From: Ruminococcus sp. CAG:382
Lineage (GTDB): Bacteria; Bacillota; Clostridia; Oscillospirales; CAG-382
NCBI GenBank assembly: GCA_000433115.1
Contig: FR892239.1
Coordinates: 3,297-9,031, forward strand
DNA length: 5,735 nt
Reading direction: 5' to 3'
Below are positions 1-5,735 of the stretch, one piece after another. A model generated the notes under the pieces. It did no database searches. It saw nothing but the letters and a program-made list of their open reading frames with translations, and was not told where the DNA came from. The first letter of the stretch is position 1. Every line of letters begins with the position of its first letter. The position numbers and the translations under genes are program-made.

Positions 1-12
1 TTCATCCGACGC

Positions 13-17
13 GGAGG
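13..17 (+). promoter_or_regulatory. Shine-Dalgarno site for the SGNH hydrolase gene
   Basis: A perfect GGAGG lies 8 bases before the ATG at 26. It fixes that ATG as the start, even though the reading frame stays open to the left edge. The ATG also forms an ATGA: a second frame ends with the TGA at 27-29, so an upstream gene could end there with a 4-base overlap. Only about eight codons of that possible gene are in view, so it is not called. Confidence 0.8.
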
Positions 18-25
18 AAAGCAGT

Positions 26-1189
26 ATGAACGAAAATACAAAAAAAGTGCTTGACGGCTCGAAGCTGGTGGTTTTCGGCGATTCGCTGACGGCTCTCGGC
101 AGCTGGGGCGAAACGCTTGCGGATGAGCTGAATATGTATTATTTCAACGGCGCCATGGGCGGAATAACCTCAGAGGAGGGGATCGGCAGATTCGGTGCGT
201 TTGTTGCAAACCGCGAGCCGGATTTTGTGACCCTCTGCTTCGGTATGAACGACCTGCTCATGACGGCTGAAAACACGCCCAAGGTCAGTGTCGGGGACTT
301 CAGACGCAACATGATAAAGCTGGTCGGTATGGTGCGCGAAGCGGGCGCCGAGCCGGTCATCGTGACGACAAATCCGCTTGTAAACGAAGTGTTTTTCGCA
401 AGTCAGGGTCAGAATCCCGATTGGTACAAAAGCGTCGGGACGCCGCTGGAATGGCTGGACCGCTATAACGAAGCGGCAAGGGAGGCTGCTGCCGAGACAG
501 GCTGCCTGCTTGCCGATGTGAGGAAGGCGTGTGAAGGGCTTGACCCGAGGGAGACAGATGCGCCGGACGGAATCCACCTCGGGGAGAAGGGAAACCGCAT
601 TTTTGCCGAAACGGTGAAAACTTGTCTTGAAGCAAGCTTTGAGCGCGACGAAACGATTTTGCCCGTTGAAAGAAACGTATATAGCGAAGTGAAAAGCGGG
701 TCGGCAAGCGTTATTTCGTTTGACGGAAACGATTGGTACACCCCGAAATCGGGCGAGATGAAATTCGTTACAAAGGACGGCGCGCTGAAAATCTCAAACA
801 CGACGGGACTCTGGCCCGACGGGCAGTATGTGCCGTCGGTACCCGTTGCGATTGACCCGGCAAAAGGCAGTCTGCATGTTAAAATGTCAACCTCGGGAGC
901 GAGTGCAAGCGTGCTGCTTTTCTTCGGTTTTGCGACTCCGTCGGCATACACGGAGGGAAAATATATTGTTATAAACGAATATCTCGGCGTGGAGAGAGAC
1001 GGCTATACGGGTGATATCAAGCCGGCTCAGAGCTGTGATGTCAGCATTCCGCTGTCGTCTCTGAAGCTGTCGGAGGATTGCTATGCCGATGACGGGCTGC
1101 TTGTCATTTCGGGAGTCAAGCTGTTTGTCGCGGGTGCGGCGTATCAGCCCGTTACGGTCGAAGCGCTTGAGGTCGTTTGGGGTGAATAA
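26..1189 (+). CDS. SGNH/GDSL-family hydrolase with extra C-terminal domain
   Basis: Probable serine esterase or lipase-like hydrolase, likely removing acyl groups (for example acetyl) from a carbohydrate or other small ester. The N-terminal domain (about residues 12-205) shows the SGNH blocks: GDSL at 18-21 with nucleophile Ser20, the block II glycine in NGAMGG (41-46), GMND at 73-76 with oxyanion-hole Asn75, and DGIHL at 181-185 giving Asp181 and His184. All catalytic positions are present. Residues from about 215 to 387 form a second domain with alternating hydrophobic, beta-rich patterning and no motif I recognise. It could be a jelly-roll or carbohydrate-binding module, which is inference. 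There is no signal peptide or membrane segment, so the protein should be cytoplasmic. The start is set by a GGAGG 8 bases upstream. The next gene begins 6 bases after the stop, which suggests cotranscription. The family call is firm; the substrate is unknown. Confidence 0.9.
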   Translation: MNENTKKVLDGSKLVVFGDSLTALGSWGETLADELNMYYFNGAMGGITSEEGIGRFGAFVANREPDFVTLCFGMNDLLMTAENTPKVSVGDFRRNMIKLVGMVREAGAEPVIVTTNPLVNEVFFASQGQNPDWYKSVGTPLEWLDRYNEAAREAAAETGCLLADVRKACEGLDPRETDAPDGIHLGEKGNRIFAETVKTCLEASFERDETILPVERNVYSEVKSGSASVISFDGNDWYTPKSGEMKFVTKDGALKISNTTGLWPDGQYVPSVPVAIDPAKGSLHVKMSTSGASASVLLFFGFATPSAYTEGKYIVINEYLGVERDGYTGDIKPAQSCDVSIPLSSLKLSEDCYADDGLLVISGVKLFVAGAAYQPVTVEALEVVWGE

Positions 1190-1195
1190 GGTATT

Positions 1196-1873
1196 ATGAA
1201 AATTCAGGCAATCCAGAAGCTGACCCTGCTTGATTTTCCGGGCAGAGTCGCCTGCACGGTCTTTACGGTCGGCTGCAATCTGCGCTGTCCGTTCTGCCAC
1301 AATGCGTCTCTTGTCAGGGGCGGCGACGGCAATTTCCTCACCGAAGATGAGGTCTTTTCGTTCCTCGGAAAGAGAAAAGGCGTGCTTGACGGCGTGTGCA
1401 TCACGGGCGGCGAGCCGCTTATCAATGAGGATATCGGCGCATTCACGGAAAAAATACGGGCTGTCGGCTACGCGGTCAAGCTCGATACGAACGGAACATT
1501 CCCCGATAGGCTCGAAGCGCTGATTTCGGGCGGGCTTATTGATTACATTGCGATGGATATAAAGTCGTCGCCCGACAGCTACGACACTCTATGCGGAGTC
1601 GGGGTCGATATCGAAAAGATAAAAAGCTCGGTTGCGCTTATTAAAAGCAGCGGTATTCCGCATGAATTCCGCACAACGGCGGTCAAGGGGCTGCATACAC
1701 CGGAGGACTTTGAAAAAATCGGTAAATGGCTGGACGGCGAGCCGTATTATCTTCAGGCGTTTGTCGATTCCGGCGATATACTCGGCGGTGAAAACGGATT
1801 TTCGGCGTTTTCGGCTGATGAGATGAAGCGGCTTGCGGCGTCATGCGGCGCAAGCGTCAGGGGAGTCGGTTGA
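1196..1873 (+). CDS. nrdG: Radical SAM anaerobic ribonucleotide reductase activating protein (NrdG2 type)
   Basis: Cytoplasmic radical SAM enzyme. Family members use a 4Fe-4S cluster and S-adenosylmethionine to install the glycyl radical on the anaerobic class III ribonucleoside-triphosphate reductase NrdD. The cluster motif CX3CX2C is visible at Cys27, Cys31 and Cys34, in the sequence GCNLRCPFCHN. The SAM-binding GGEP is at 71-74 (preceded by CIT). LDTNG at 96-100 and MDIKS at 120-124 are the conserved barrel-strand segments usual in this subfamily. The opening IQKLTLLDFPG is also characteristic. The length of 225 residues suits the family. The ribosome site is weak: AAGG ends 4 bases before the ATG, with GGGGTG further upstream, so translation may depend on the preceding gene, which ends 6 bases earlier. 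No nrdD lies downstream, where the hydrolase and transporter genes sit instead, so the partner is assumed rather than shown. It could activate another glycyl-radical enzyme. Confidence 0.85.
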   Translation: MKIQAIQKLTLLDFPGRVACTVFTVGCNLRCPFCHNASLVRGGDGNFLTEDEVFSFLGKRKGVLDGVCITGGEPLINEDIGAFTEKIRAVGYAVKLDTNGTFPDRLEALISGGLIDYIAMDIKSSPDSYDTLCGVGVDIEKIKSSVALIKSSGIPHEFRTTAVKGLHTPEDFEKIGKWLDGEPYYLQAFVDSGDILGGENGFSAFSADEMKRLAASCGASVRGVG

Positions 1874-1894
1874 TACGGTATTATTGATTTTGTT

Positions 1895-3274
1895 ATGTCT
1901 AATTTGTTTTTGAAACTCAAGTCAAGGCTCAATGCCGCGCCGTCGTCGACCGACATGACACAGGGAGAGCCGTGGAAGCTGCTGACCTCGTTTGCGCTTC
2001 CCGTTTTGTTCAGTCAGATATTCCAGCAGCTTTACAACACCGCCGACAGCCTTATTGTGGGCAGGACGCTGGGTATGGAGGCGCTTGCGGCGGTCAGCTC
2101 GTCGGGCAACCTCATTTTTCTGCTTGTCAGCTTCTTTATGGGTATGTCAACAGGCGCAGGCGTTGTCATTGCAAGGTACTTCGGCAGCGGCGACAGGACG
2201 CGCGTCCGTCTCGCAATGCATACGAACATCGTGCTTGCGGTGACTGCGGGCGTTCTGCTTTCCGTTATCGGCGTAATCGCGACGCCTGCTCTGCTGGAGC
2301 TTATGGACACCGACCCGGACGTATTGCCCGAGGCGATCGAATATTTCAGATTCTATTTCATGGGCGGGCTTGCGGTCGTCATGTACAACTTCTGTACGGG
2401 TACGATGAACGCGCTGGGCGACAGCCGCCGTCCGCTCGTTTATCTGATATGCTCGTCGGTCATAAACGTGCTGCTCGATCTGCTGTTTGTGGGCGTTTTT
2501 CGCTGGGGCGTCTGGGCTGCGGCGTTTGCCACCACTATTTCTCAGACGGTGAGCGTTGTGCTCTGCCTCTCAAACCTCTTTTCACGGAAGGATGAGTTCA
2601 GACTGTCGGTGAAAGAGCTGAAATTTGACGGTGCGAGCCTCAGAGAGATCGTACGCATGGGTGTTCCGAGCGGCATTCAGAACTCGGTTATCGGGCTTGC
2701 GAACGTCATTGTTCAAAGCAACATAAATTCCTTCGGAAAGGTTGCGACCGCAGGCTACGGTTCATATGCAAAGCTGGAAGGCTTTGCGTTCCTGCCCATC
2801 AACAGCTTCACCATGGCGATGACCACGTTTGTCGGTCAGAATCTCGGTGCGGGCAAGACGGAGAGGGCAAAGAAAGGATCGCGGTTCGGTATCACCACGG
2901 CGGTCATCATGTCGGAGCTTGTCGGAATCGTGTTCTTCATCACCGCGCCATTGCTTGTCGAGCTGTTTTCGGATGATCCCGACGTTATTGCGGCAGGCGT
3001 CAGACAGGCGCGCATAGAGTCGCTTTTTTACTGCCTGCTCGCGTTTTCGCATGCGGTCGCCGCAGTCTGTCGCGGTGCCGGCAAGGCGTTTGTGCCTATG
3101 GCGGTCATGTTCTCGGTCTGGTGCATACTCCGCGTCATATACATAACGGTGATGATGCACTTCATTCACGAAATCGGGCTTATATTTTGGGCGTACCCGC
3201 TTACATGGGGCATCAGCTCTGTCATATTCGCAATATATTACAGGTTCTGCAACTGGGAGGGGGATAAAAAATGA
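1895..3274 (+). CDS. MATE family efflux transporter
   Basis: Integral cytoplasmic-membrane antiporter of the multidrug and toxic compound extrusion family. Family members exchange Na+ or H+ for an organic cation or other small molecule. At 459 residues with about 12 hydrophobic segments it has the normal family size. The first repeat begins with DMTQGEPWKLL (20-30), then QQLYNTADSLIVGR (44-57) and the loop VVIARYFGSGDR (90-101). The second repeat carries the matching loop TFVGQNLGAGK (311-321), which shows the two-lobed pseudo-symmetry. CRGAGK at 392-397 is also family-typical. No convincing Shine-Dalgarno precedes the ATG at 1895. I keep this start because no better one exists: an internal ATG at 1955 also lacks a ribosome site and would remove a plausible cytoplasmic N-terminus. 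It sits 21 bases after the previous gene and overlaps the next by 4 bases, so it is probably translationally coupled on both sides. The substrate cannot be predicted. Confidence 0.93.
   Translation: MSNLFLKLKSRLNAAPSSTDMTQGEPWKLLTSFALPVLFSQIFQQLYNTADSLIVGRTLGMEALAAVSSSGNLIFLLVSFFMGMSTGAGVVIARYFGSGDRTRVRLAMHTNIVLAVTAGVLLSVIGVIATPALLELMDTDPDVLPEAIEYFRFYFMGGLAVVMYNFCTGTMNALGDSRRPLVYLICSSVINVLLDLLFVGVFRWGVWAAAFATTISQTVSVVLCLSNLFSRKDEFRLSVKELKFDGASLREIVRMGVPSGIQNSVIGLANVIVQSNINSFGKVATAGYGSYAKLEGFAFLPINSFTMAMTTFVGQNLGAGKTERAKKGSRFGITTAVIMSELVGIVFFITAPLLVELFSDDPDVIAAGVRQARIESLFYCLLAFSHAVAAVCRGAGKAFVPMAVMFSVWCILRVIYITVMMHFIHEIGLIFWAYPLTWGISSVIFAIYYRFCNWEGDKK
3255..3263 (+). promoter_or_regulatory. 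Strong Shine-Dalgarno inside the end of the MATE gene
   Basis: The run GGGAGGGGG lies within the last codons of the transporter gene and precedes the ATG at 3271 by 7 bases. It supports the start of the DUF4838-like gene and independent ribosome loading despite the ATGA overlap. Confidence 0.75.
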
Positions 3275-4218
3275 AGCTCGGTATTCTCATTCATCCCGAC
3301 GAGCTTTCGGAAAGCTGGGTCAGGCGCATATGCGGCTCGGAGCTTTCGCTTTTCGGGCTTCATCCCGTCGGCGGAAACGACGCTCCGGCAAGTATGGCTG
3401 AGCTTATACGCGACAGGGAAAGGCTTGAGCCGTATCTCGCAGAGATACGCGGAAGCGGCATCGGCATTGAACACGAAATGCACGCGCTGAGATGGTTTGT
3501 TCCTGCCGGACTTTCGGAAAAGCATCCCGAATGGTTCAGGATGAACGGCGACGGTTTGCGCACGACCGACCACAACATCTGCGCGACAAACGGCGAGGCG
3601 CTCGCATATGTCGAAAAGCGCGCGGAGGAGGCGGCAAGGCTGCTGCCGTCGTCCACGCACAGGTATCACTTCTGGATCGACGACGTTGACAGCGCGAAAT
3701 GCCACTGCGAAAAGTGCGCGGCGTTCACTGCGTCGGATCAGGCACTTCTCATATACAACGCAATTGCACGGGGAGTCAGACGCGCCGACCCGTCGGGCAG
3801 GCAGTGCTATCTCGCGTATCACGGTACATTGGCGGCGCCGACTCACGTCATGCCGGAGGGAAATATTTTCCTTGAATATGCGCCCATGGACCGCGATTTC
3901 ACCCGTCCGATCGGCGATGTGGGCTGTGAAAAAAATGTGAGGCAGACAGAGGTCCTCGATGCGCTGCTTGATCTTTTCGGCTGTGAAGATGCGACGGTCT
4001 GCGAATACTGGCTGGACAATTCGATGTATTCGGGCTGGAAAAAGCCGCCGAAGAAATTCACATGGGATGAGAGCATATTCCGCGCGGATGTCGGATATTA
4101 TGAGTCAAGGGGATTCGGCACGGCAACGACATTTGCCTGCTATCTCGGTGACGAATACCGCGAGGCGTGCGGAGAGGATGCGGATATTGACGGATATTTG
4201 CACAAAATTTCACTCTGA
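3271..4218 (+). CDS. Short DUF4838-like protein, probable glycoside hydrolase-type barrel
   Basis: Protein of 315 residues resembling the DUF4838 family, whose members are mostly larger secreted proteins with a TIM-barrel fold related to glycoside hydrolases. Recognisable features are HALRWF (71-76), HPEWF (85-89), CATN (104-107), the strand FWIDD (134-138) followed by a CXCX2C triplet (Cys144, Cys146, Cys149), and later strands ending in LEYAP (201-205), CEYWLDN (244-250) and TFACYLG (287-293). About eight hydrophobic beta-like segments can be placed along the chain, so it may be a complete barrel rather than a fragment. Candidate acidic active-site residues are Asp137, Asp138, Glu202 and Glu245; this is inference. 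There is no signal peptide, so it should be cytoplasmic, unlike most relatives. The start at 3271 is backed by a strong ribosome site and overlaps the MATE stop as ATGA, implying coupled expression. The three cysteines could bind a metal. The family assignment is from memory of motifs and the activity is unknown. Confidence 0.72.
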   Translation: MKLGILIHPDELSESWVRRICGSELSLFGLHPVGGNDAPASMAELIRDRERLEPYLAEIRGSGIGIEHEMHALRWFVPAGLSEKHPEWFRMNGDGLRTTDHNICATNGEALAYVEKRAEEAARLLPSSTHRYHFWIDDVDSAKCHCEKCAAFTASDQALLIYNAIARGVRRADPSGRQCYLAYHGTLAAPTHVMPEGNIFLEYAPMDRDFTRPIGDVGCEKNVRQTEVLDALLDLFGCEDATVCEYWLDNSMYSGWKKPPKKFTWDESIFRADVGYYESRGFGTATTFACYLGDEYREACGEDADIDGYLHKISL

Positions 4219-4228
4219 GACGTGAAAT
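4207..4228. repeat. 22-bp inverted repeat upstream of the internal promoter
   Basis: Perfect 7-base arms, ATTTCAC and GTGAAAT, are separated by 8 bases. The dyad spans the stop codon of the preceding gene and ends 3 bases before the -35 box. No T run follows, so it is a poor terminator. It could be a regulator binding site, or it could be chance, since half of it is coding. Confidence 0.4.
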
Positions 4229-4231
4229 GTA

Positions 4232-4260
4232 TTGACTTCTGTGAATATACATGATATACT
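4232..4260 (+). promoter_or_regulatory. Sigma-A type promoter for the zinc-ribbon gene
   Basis: A -35 box TTGACT (4232-4237) and a -10 box TATACT (4255-4260) are separated by exactly 17 bases. TG at 4252-4253 one base before the -10 adds an extended -10 element. Each hexamer differs from consensus at one position. Transcription would start near 4267, giving a leader of about 30 bases that contains the ribosome site GAGG at 4284-4287. This is the only strong promoter I see in the window. Confidence 0.8.
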
Positions 4261-4297
4261 TGATGCAAGAAAACTTTGAATGTGAGGTTGCTAATTT

Positions 4298-4750
4298 ATG
4301 AAATTCTGTTCCAACTGCGGCGCACAGTGCGAGGACAACGTTGTTTTCTGTCCCTCCTGCGGCAACAGCTTCGATCCCGCAAAGGCTTCGGCGGCAAGCG
4401 CAGATCCGTTTGACCACACTGCCGAATTCGACCCCAAGGATATTTCCGATAACAAGGTCATCGCAATGCTTTGCTATCTGCTCGGCTCCATCGGCGTCAT
4501 TATCGCCCTTCTTGCGGCGAACAAGTCCGATTACGCCGCTTTCCATGTGCGTCAGGCGCTCAAGTTAACGGTTGTGAACGTTCTGCTCGGCATTGTTGCG
4601 ATAGTTCTCGCCATTACCATTGTCGTTCCGATCGCTGCTGCCATCTGCGTGGGTATCGTTTCGGTACTCAGAATCATCGCGTTCTTCCAGATCTGCTGCG
4701 GTAAGGCGAAGGAACCCGCTATCATCCGTAATCTCAAGTTCCTCAGATAA
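4298..4750 (+). CDS. Zinc-ribbon membrane protein, DUF4870/Tic20-like
   Basis: Small membrane protein of 150 residues. The N-terminus is a zinc ribbon of the common bacterial type: FCSNCG and FCPSCG supply Cys4, Cys7, Cys18 and Cys21 as the probable zinc ligands. A polar, acidic linker (about 24-52) follows. The rest is a hydrophobic domain with segments at roughly 54-73, 88-109 and 111-133. The motif FHVRQALKL (82-90) between the first two is typical of the DUF4870/Tic20-like family, whose function is unknown. The chain ends in a short basic tail. The ATG has GAGG 10 bases upstream, in the leader of its own near-consensus promoter, so the gene is probably transcribed separately from the preceding cluster, although no terminator separates them. 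It appears richer in C-ending codons (ATC, TTC, GCC) than its left neighbours, which may reflect higher expression. The domain layout is clear; the role is not. Confidence 0.85.
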   Translation: MKFCSNCGAQCEDNVVFCPSCGNSFDPAKASAASADPFDHTAEFDPKDISDNKVIAMLCYLLGSIGVIIALLAANKSDYAAFHVRQALKLTVVNVLLGIVAIVLAITIVVPIAAAICVGIVSVLRIIAFFQICCGKAKEPAIIRNLKFLR

Positions 4751-4760
4751 GACAAAAAGC

Positions 4761-4790
4761 AAAACGACTGCCGGACGGCAGCCGTTTTTT
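4761..4790. terminator. Bidirectional intrinsic terminator between convergent genes
   Basis: Arms at 4761-4772 and 4777-4788 pair around the loop GGAC, with one A-C mismatch (4767/4782). The GC-rich part is CTGCC/GGCAG plus CG/CG. On the + strand it ends in six T (4785-4790), 10 bases after the zinc-ribbon stop. On the - strand the flanking A runs read as TTTTGCTTTTT, so it also suits typA, which stops at 4804. Confidence 0.85.
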
Positions 4791-4803
4791 ATATTCGGCA
4801 GAT

Positions 4804-5735
4804 CTATTTGTTGCTCATTTTTTCCTTCATACGGGCGGCGTTATCAAGGATACGCTTGCGGATGCGGATGCTTTTGGGCGTTACTTCGATAAGTTCGTCG
4901 TCATTGATGAATTCGAGCGCTTCTTCAAGCGAGAGCTTACGCGGAGGGGTCAGCTTCAGCGCTTCGTCGGCGCCGGCGGAACGGATTGCGGTGAGGTGCT
5001 TTTTCTTGCAGACGTTGACGACGATATCGTCGCCCTTGGAGGAGATGCCGACGACCATGCCGCCGTATACCTTTTCGGCGGGAGAAACGAACATCGGTCC
5101 TCTGTCCTGCGCGTTATATATGCCGTAGCTGGTGCATTCGCCTTCCTCATATGCGATAAGGGAGCCGGTGAAGCGCTTGGTTATTTCGCCCTTCTGCGGT
5201 TCGTAGCGCTCGAACACGGAGCCCATTATACCCTCGCCCTTGGTATCGGTCATGAATTCTGTCTTGTAGCCGAAAAGTCCGCGGGTCGGGATGAAGAATT
5301 CTATGTGCATACGCTGCTCGACGGGGTGCATATCGACAAGCTCGCCCTTACGGTAGCCCATCTTTTCCATTACCGTGGAAACGCAGCCCTGCGGTACGTC
5401 GATGACGAGGCGGTCAATCGGCTCACAGAGCTTGCCGTCGATTTCTTTATATATTATGCGGGGGGTGCTGACGGTGAATTCGTAGCCGTCGCGGCGCATG
5501 TTTTCCATGAGTATCGAAAGGTGCATTTCGCCTCTGCCGCATACGCGGTAGCTGTCCGACGAATCGGTTTCGTAGACGCGGAGGCTCATGTCCTTCATGG
5601 CTTCTTTGAAGAGGTAGTCACGGATGTGACGCGTGGTGACGTATTTGCCTTCTCTGCCGGCGAACGGAGAGTTGTTGACACTGAAGGTCATTTCGATGGT
5701 CGGTTCACCGATTTTGACAAAGGGCAGCGGCTCGG
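4804..5735 (-). CDS. typA: Translational GTPase TypA/BipA, C-terminal half (partial)
   Basis: C-terminal part of TypA (BipA), a ribosome-binding GTPase related to EF-G that aids ribosome assembly and growth under stress. About 310 of the usual roughly 600 residues are in the window. The frame is open to the right edge, so the GTPase domain lies outside and the internal Met at 5691 is not the start. Reading from the edge: EPLPFVKIGEPTIEMTF leads into NNSPFAGREGKYVT (EF-G domain III-like), then GRGEMHLSILMENMRRDGYE, then the TypA-specific region with TRGLFGYKTEF, DTKGEGIMGSVFERYEP, SYGIYNAQDRGPMF and NVCKKKHLTAIRSAG, then LTPPRKLSLEEALEFI and EVTPKSIRIRKRILD near the end. These are near-consensus for the family and no frameshift or lost block is visible. 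The gene converges on the zinc-ribbon gene and shares its terminator. Nothing upstream can be seen. Confidence 0.97.
   Translation of the reverse strand, partial: EPLPFVKIGEPTIEMTFSVNNSPFAGREGKYVTTRHIRDYLFKEAMKDMSLRVYETDSSDSYRVCGRGEMHLSILMENMRRDGYEFTVSTPRIIYKEIDGKLCEPIDRLVIDVPQGCVSTVMEKMGYRKGELVDMHPVEQRMHIEFFIPTRGLFGYKTEFMTDTKGEGIMGSVFERYEPQKGEITKRFTGSLIAYEEGECTSYGIYNAQDRGPMFVSPAEKVYGGMVVGISSKGDDIVVNVCKKKHLTAIRSAGADEALKLTPPRKLSLEEALEFINDDELIEVTPKSIRIRKRILDNAARMKEKMSNK

Noticed and set aside
1..25. End of an upstream gene, closing at the TGA in 27-29.
   Set aside because: Only about eight codons are in view with no recognisable motif, and other frames are also open, so no gene can be called.
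1972..2595. A 207-codon open frame within the MATE gene in another + frame.
   Set aside because: Its translation is rich in Arg, Cys and His with no membrane segments or domain, while the overlapping MATE frame matches its family throughout.
1196..3274. The NrdG-type and MATE genes share one reading frame, separated only by the TGA at 1871-1873, so readthrough would give a fusion protein.
   Set aside because: Both parts are complete, normal-length proteins with their own ATG. No recoding element is visible after the TGA, and one in three adjacent genes share a frame by chance.
3711..3719. The CXCX2C of the DUF4838-like protein (codons near 3700-3717) as an iron-sulfur or radical SAM motif.
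   Set aside because: Spacing does not match CX3CX2C, and the segment follows a WIDD strand as in DUF4838 relatives, which often carry cysteines here. A structural or metal role is more likely.
3238..3846. A 202-codon open frame on the minus strand opposite the DUF4838-like gene, and other long antisense frames (for example 170-577 and 2762-3169).
   Set aside because: They lie opposite well-supported genes, have arginine- and cysteine-rich low-quality translations with no motif, and are expected from the codon bias of the real genes.
4207..4228. The dyad as a terminator of the four-gene cluster.
   Set aside because: The stem is short and AT-rich, the loop is 8 bases, and no T run follows, so intrinsic termination is unlikely. 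Readthrough into the zinc-ribbon gene is possible.

Overview
The window looks like ordinary chromosomal DNA from an anaerobic Firmicute of the class Clostridia, probably an uncultured gut or rumen member of the Oscillospirales/Ruminococcaceae type. I infer this from the moderately high GC, the purine-rich Shine-Dalgarno sites, and the kinds of protein present: a NrdG2-type radical SAM activase, a clostridial-style MATE transporter, a DUF4838-like protein and a clostridial-looking TypA. No close genome was compared. I see no mobile element, CRISPR array, RNA gene or phage gene.

Layout. Positions 26-4218 hold four tightly packed genes on the + strand: a two-domain SGNH/GDSL hydrolase, a radical SAM activating enzyme of the anaerobic ribonucleotide reductase (NrdG2) type, a MATE efflux transporter, and a short DUF4838-like barrel protein. 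The gaps are 6 bp, 21 bp and a 4-bp ATGA overlap, so they are probably one transcript. The transcript probably starts left of the window, because gene 1 already begins at base 26. A near-consensus sigma-A promoter (4232-4260) then drives a separate gene (4298-4750) for a small zinc-ribbon membrane protein. That gene converges on the C-terminal half of typA/bipA (minus strand, 4804 to the right edge). A hairpin flanked by A and T runs on either side can serve as terminator for both.

Function. The first and fourth genes are probably carbohydrate-directed (an esterase-like enzyme and a glycosidase-like barrel). Neither has a signal peptide, so both should act in the cytoplasm. With the transporter between them they could form a small glycan or glycoside handling set, although the MATE substrate cannot be read from sequence. 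The NrdG-type enzyme does not fit that theme, and no nrdD is visible beside it. TypA and the zinc-ribbon protein are housekeeping-like and unrelated to the four-gene cluster. The least described elements are the short DUF4838-like protein, the C-terminal domain of the SGNH hydrolase, and a 22-bp dyad just upstream of the internal promoter. I do not see convincing evidence for a new multi-gene system.
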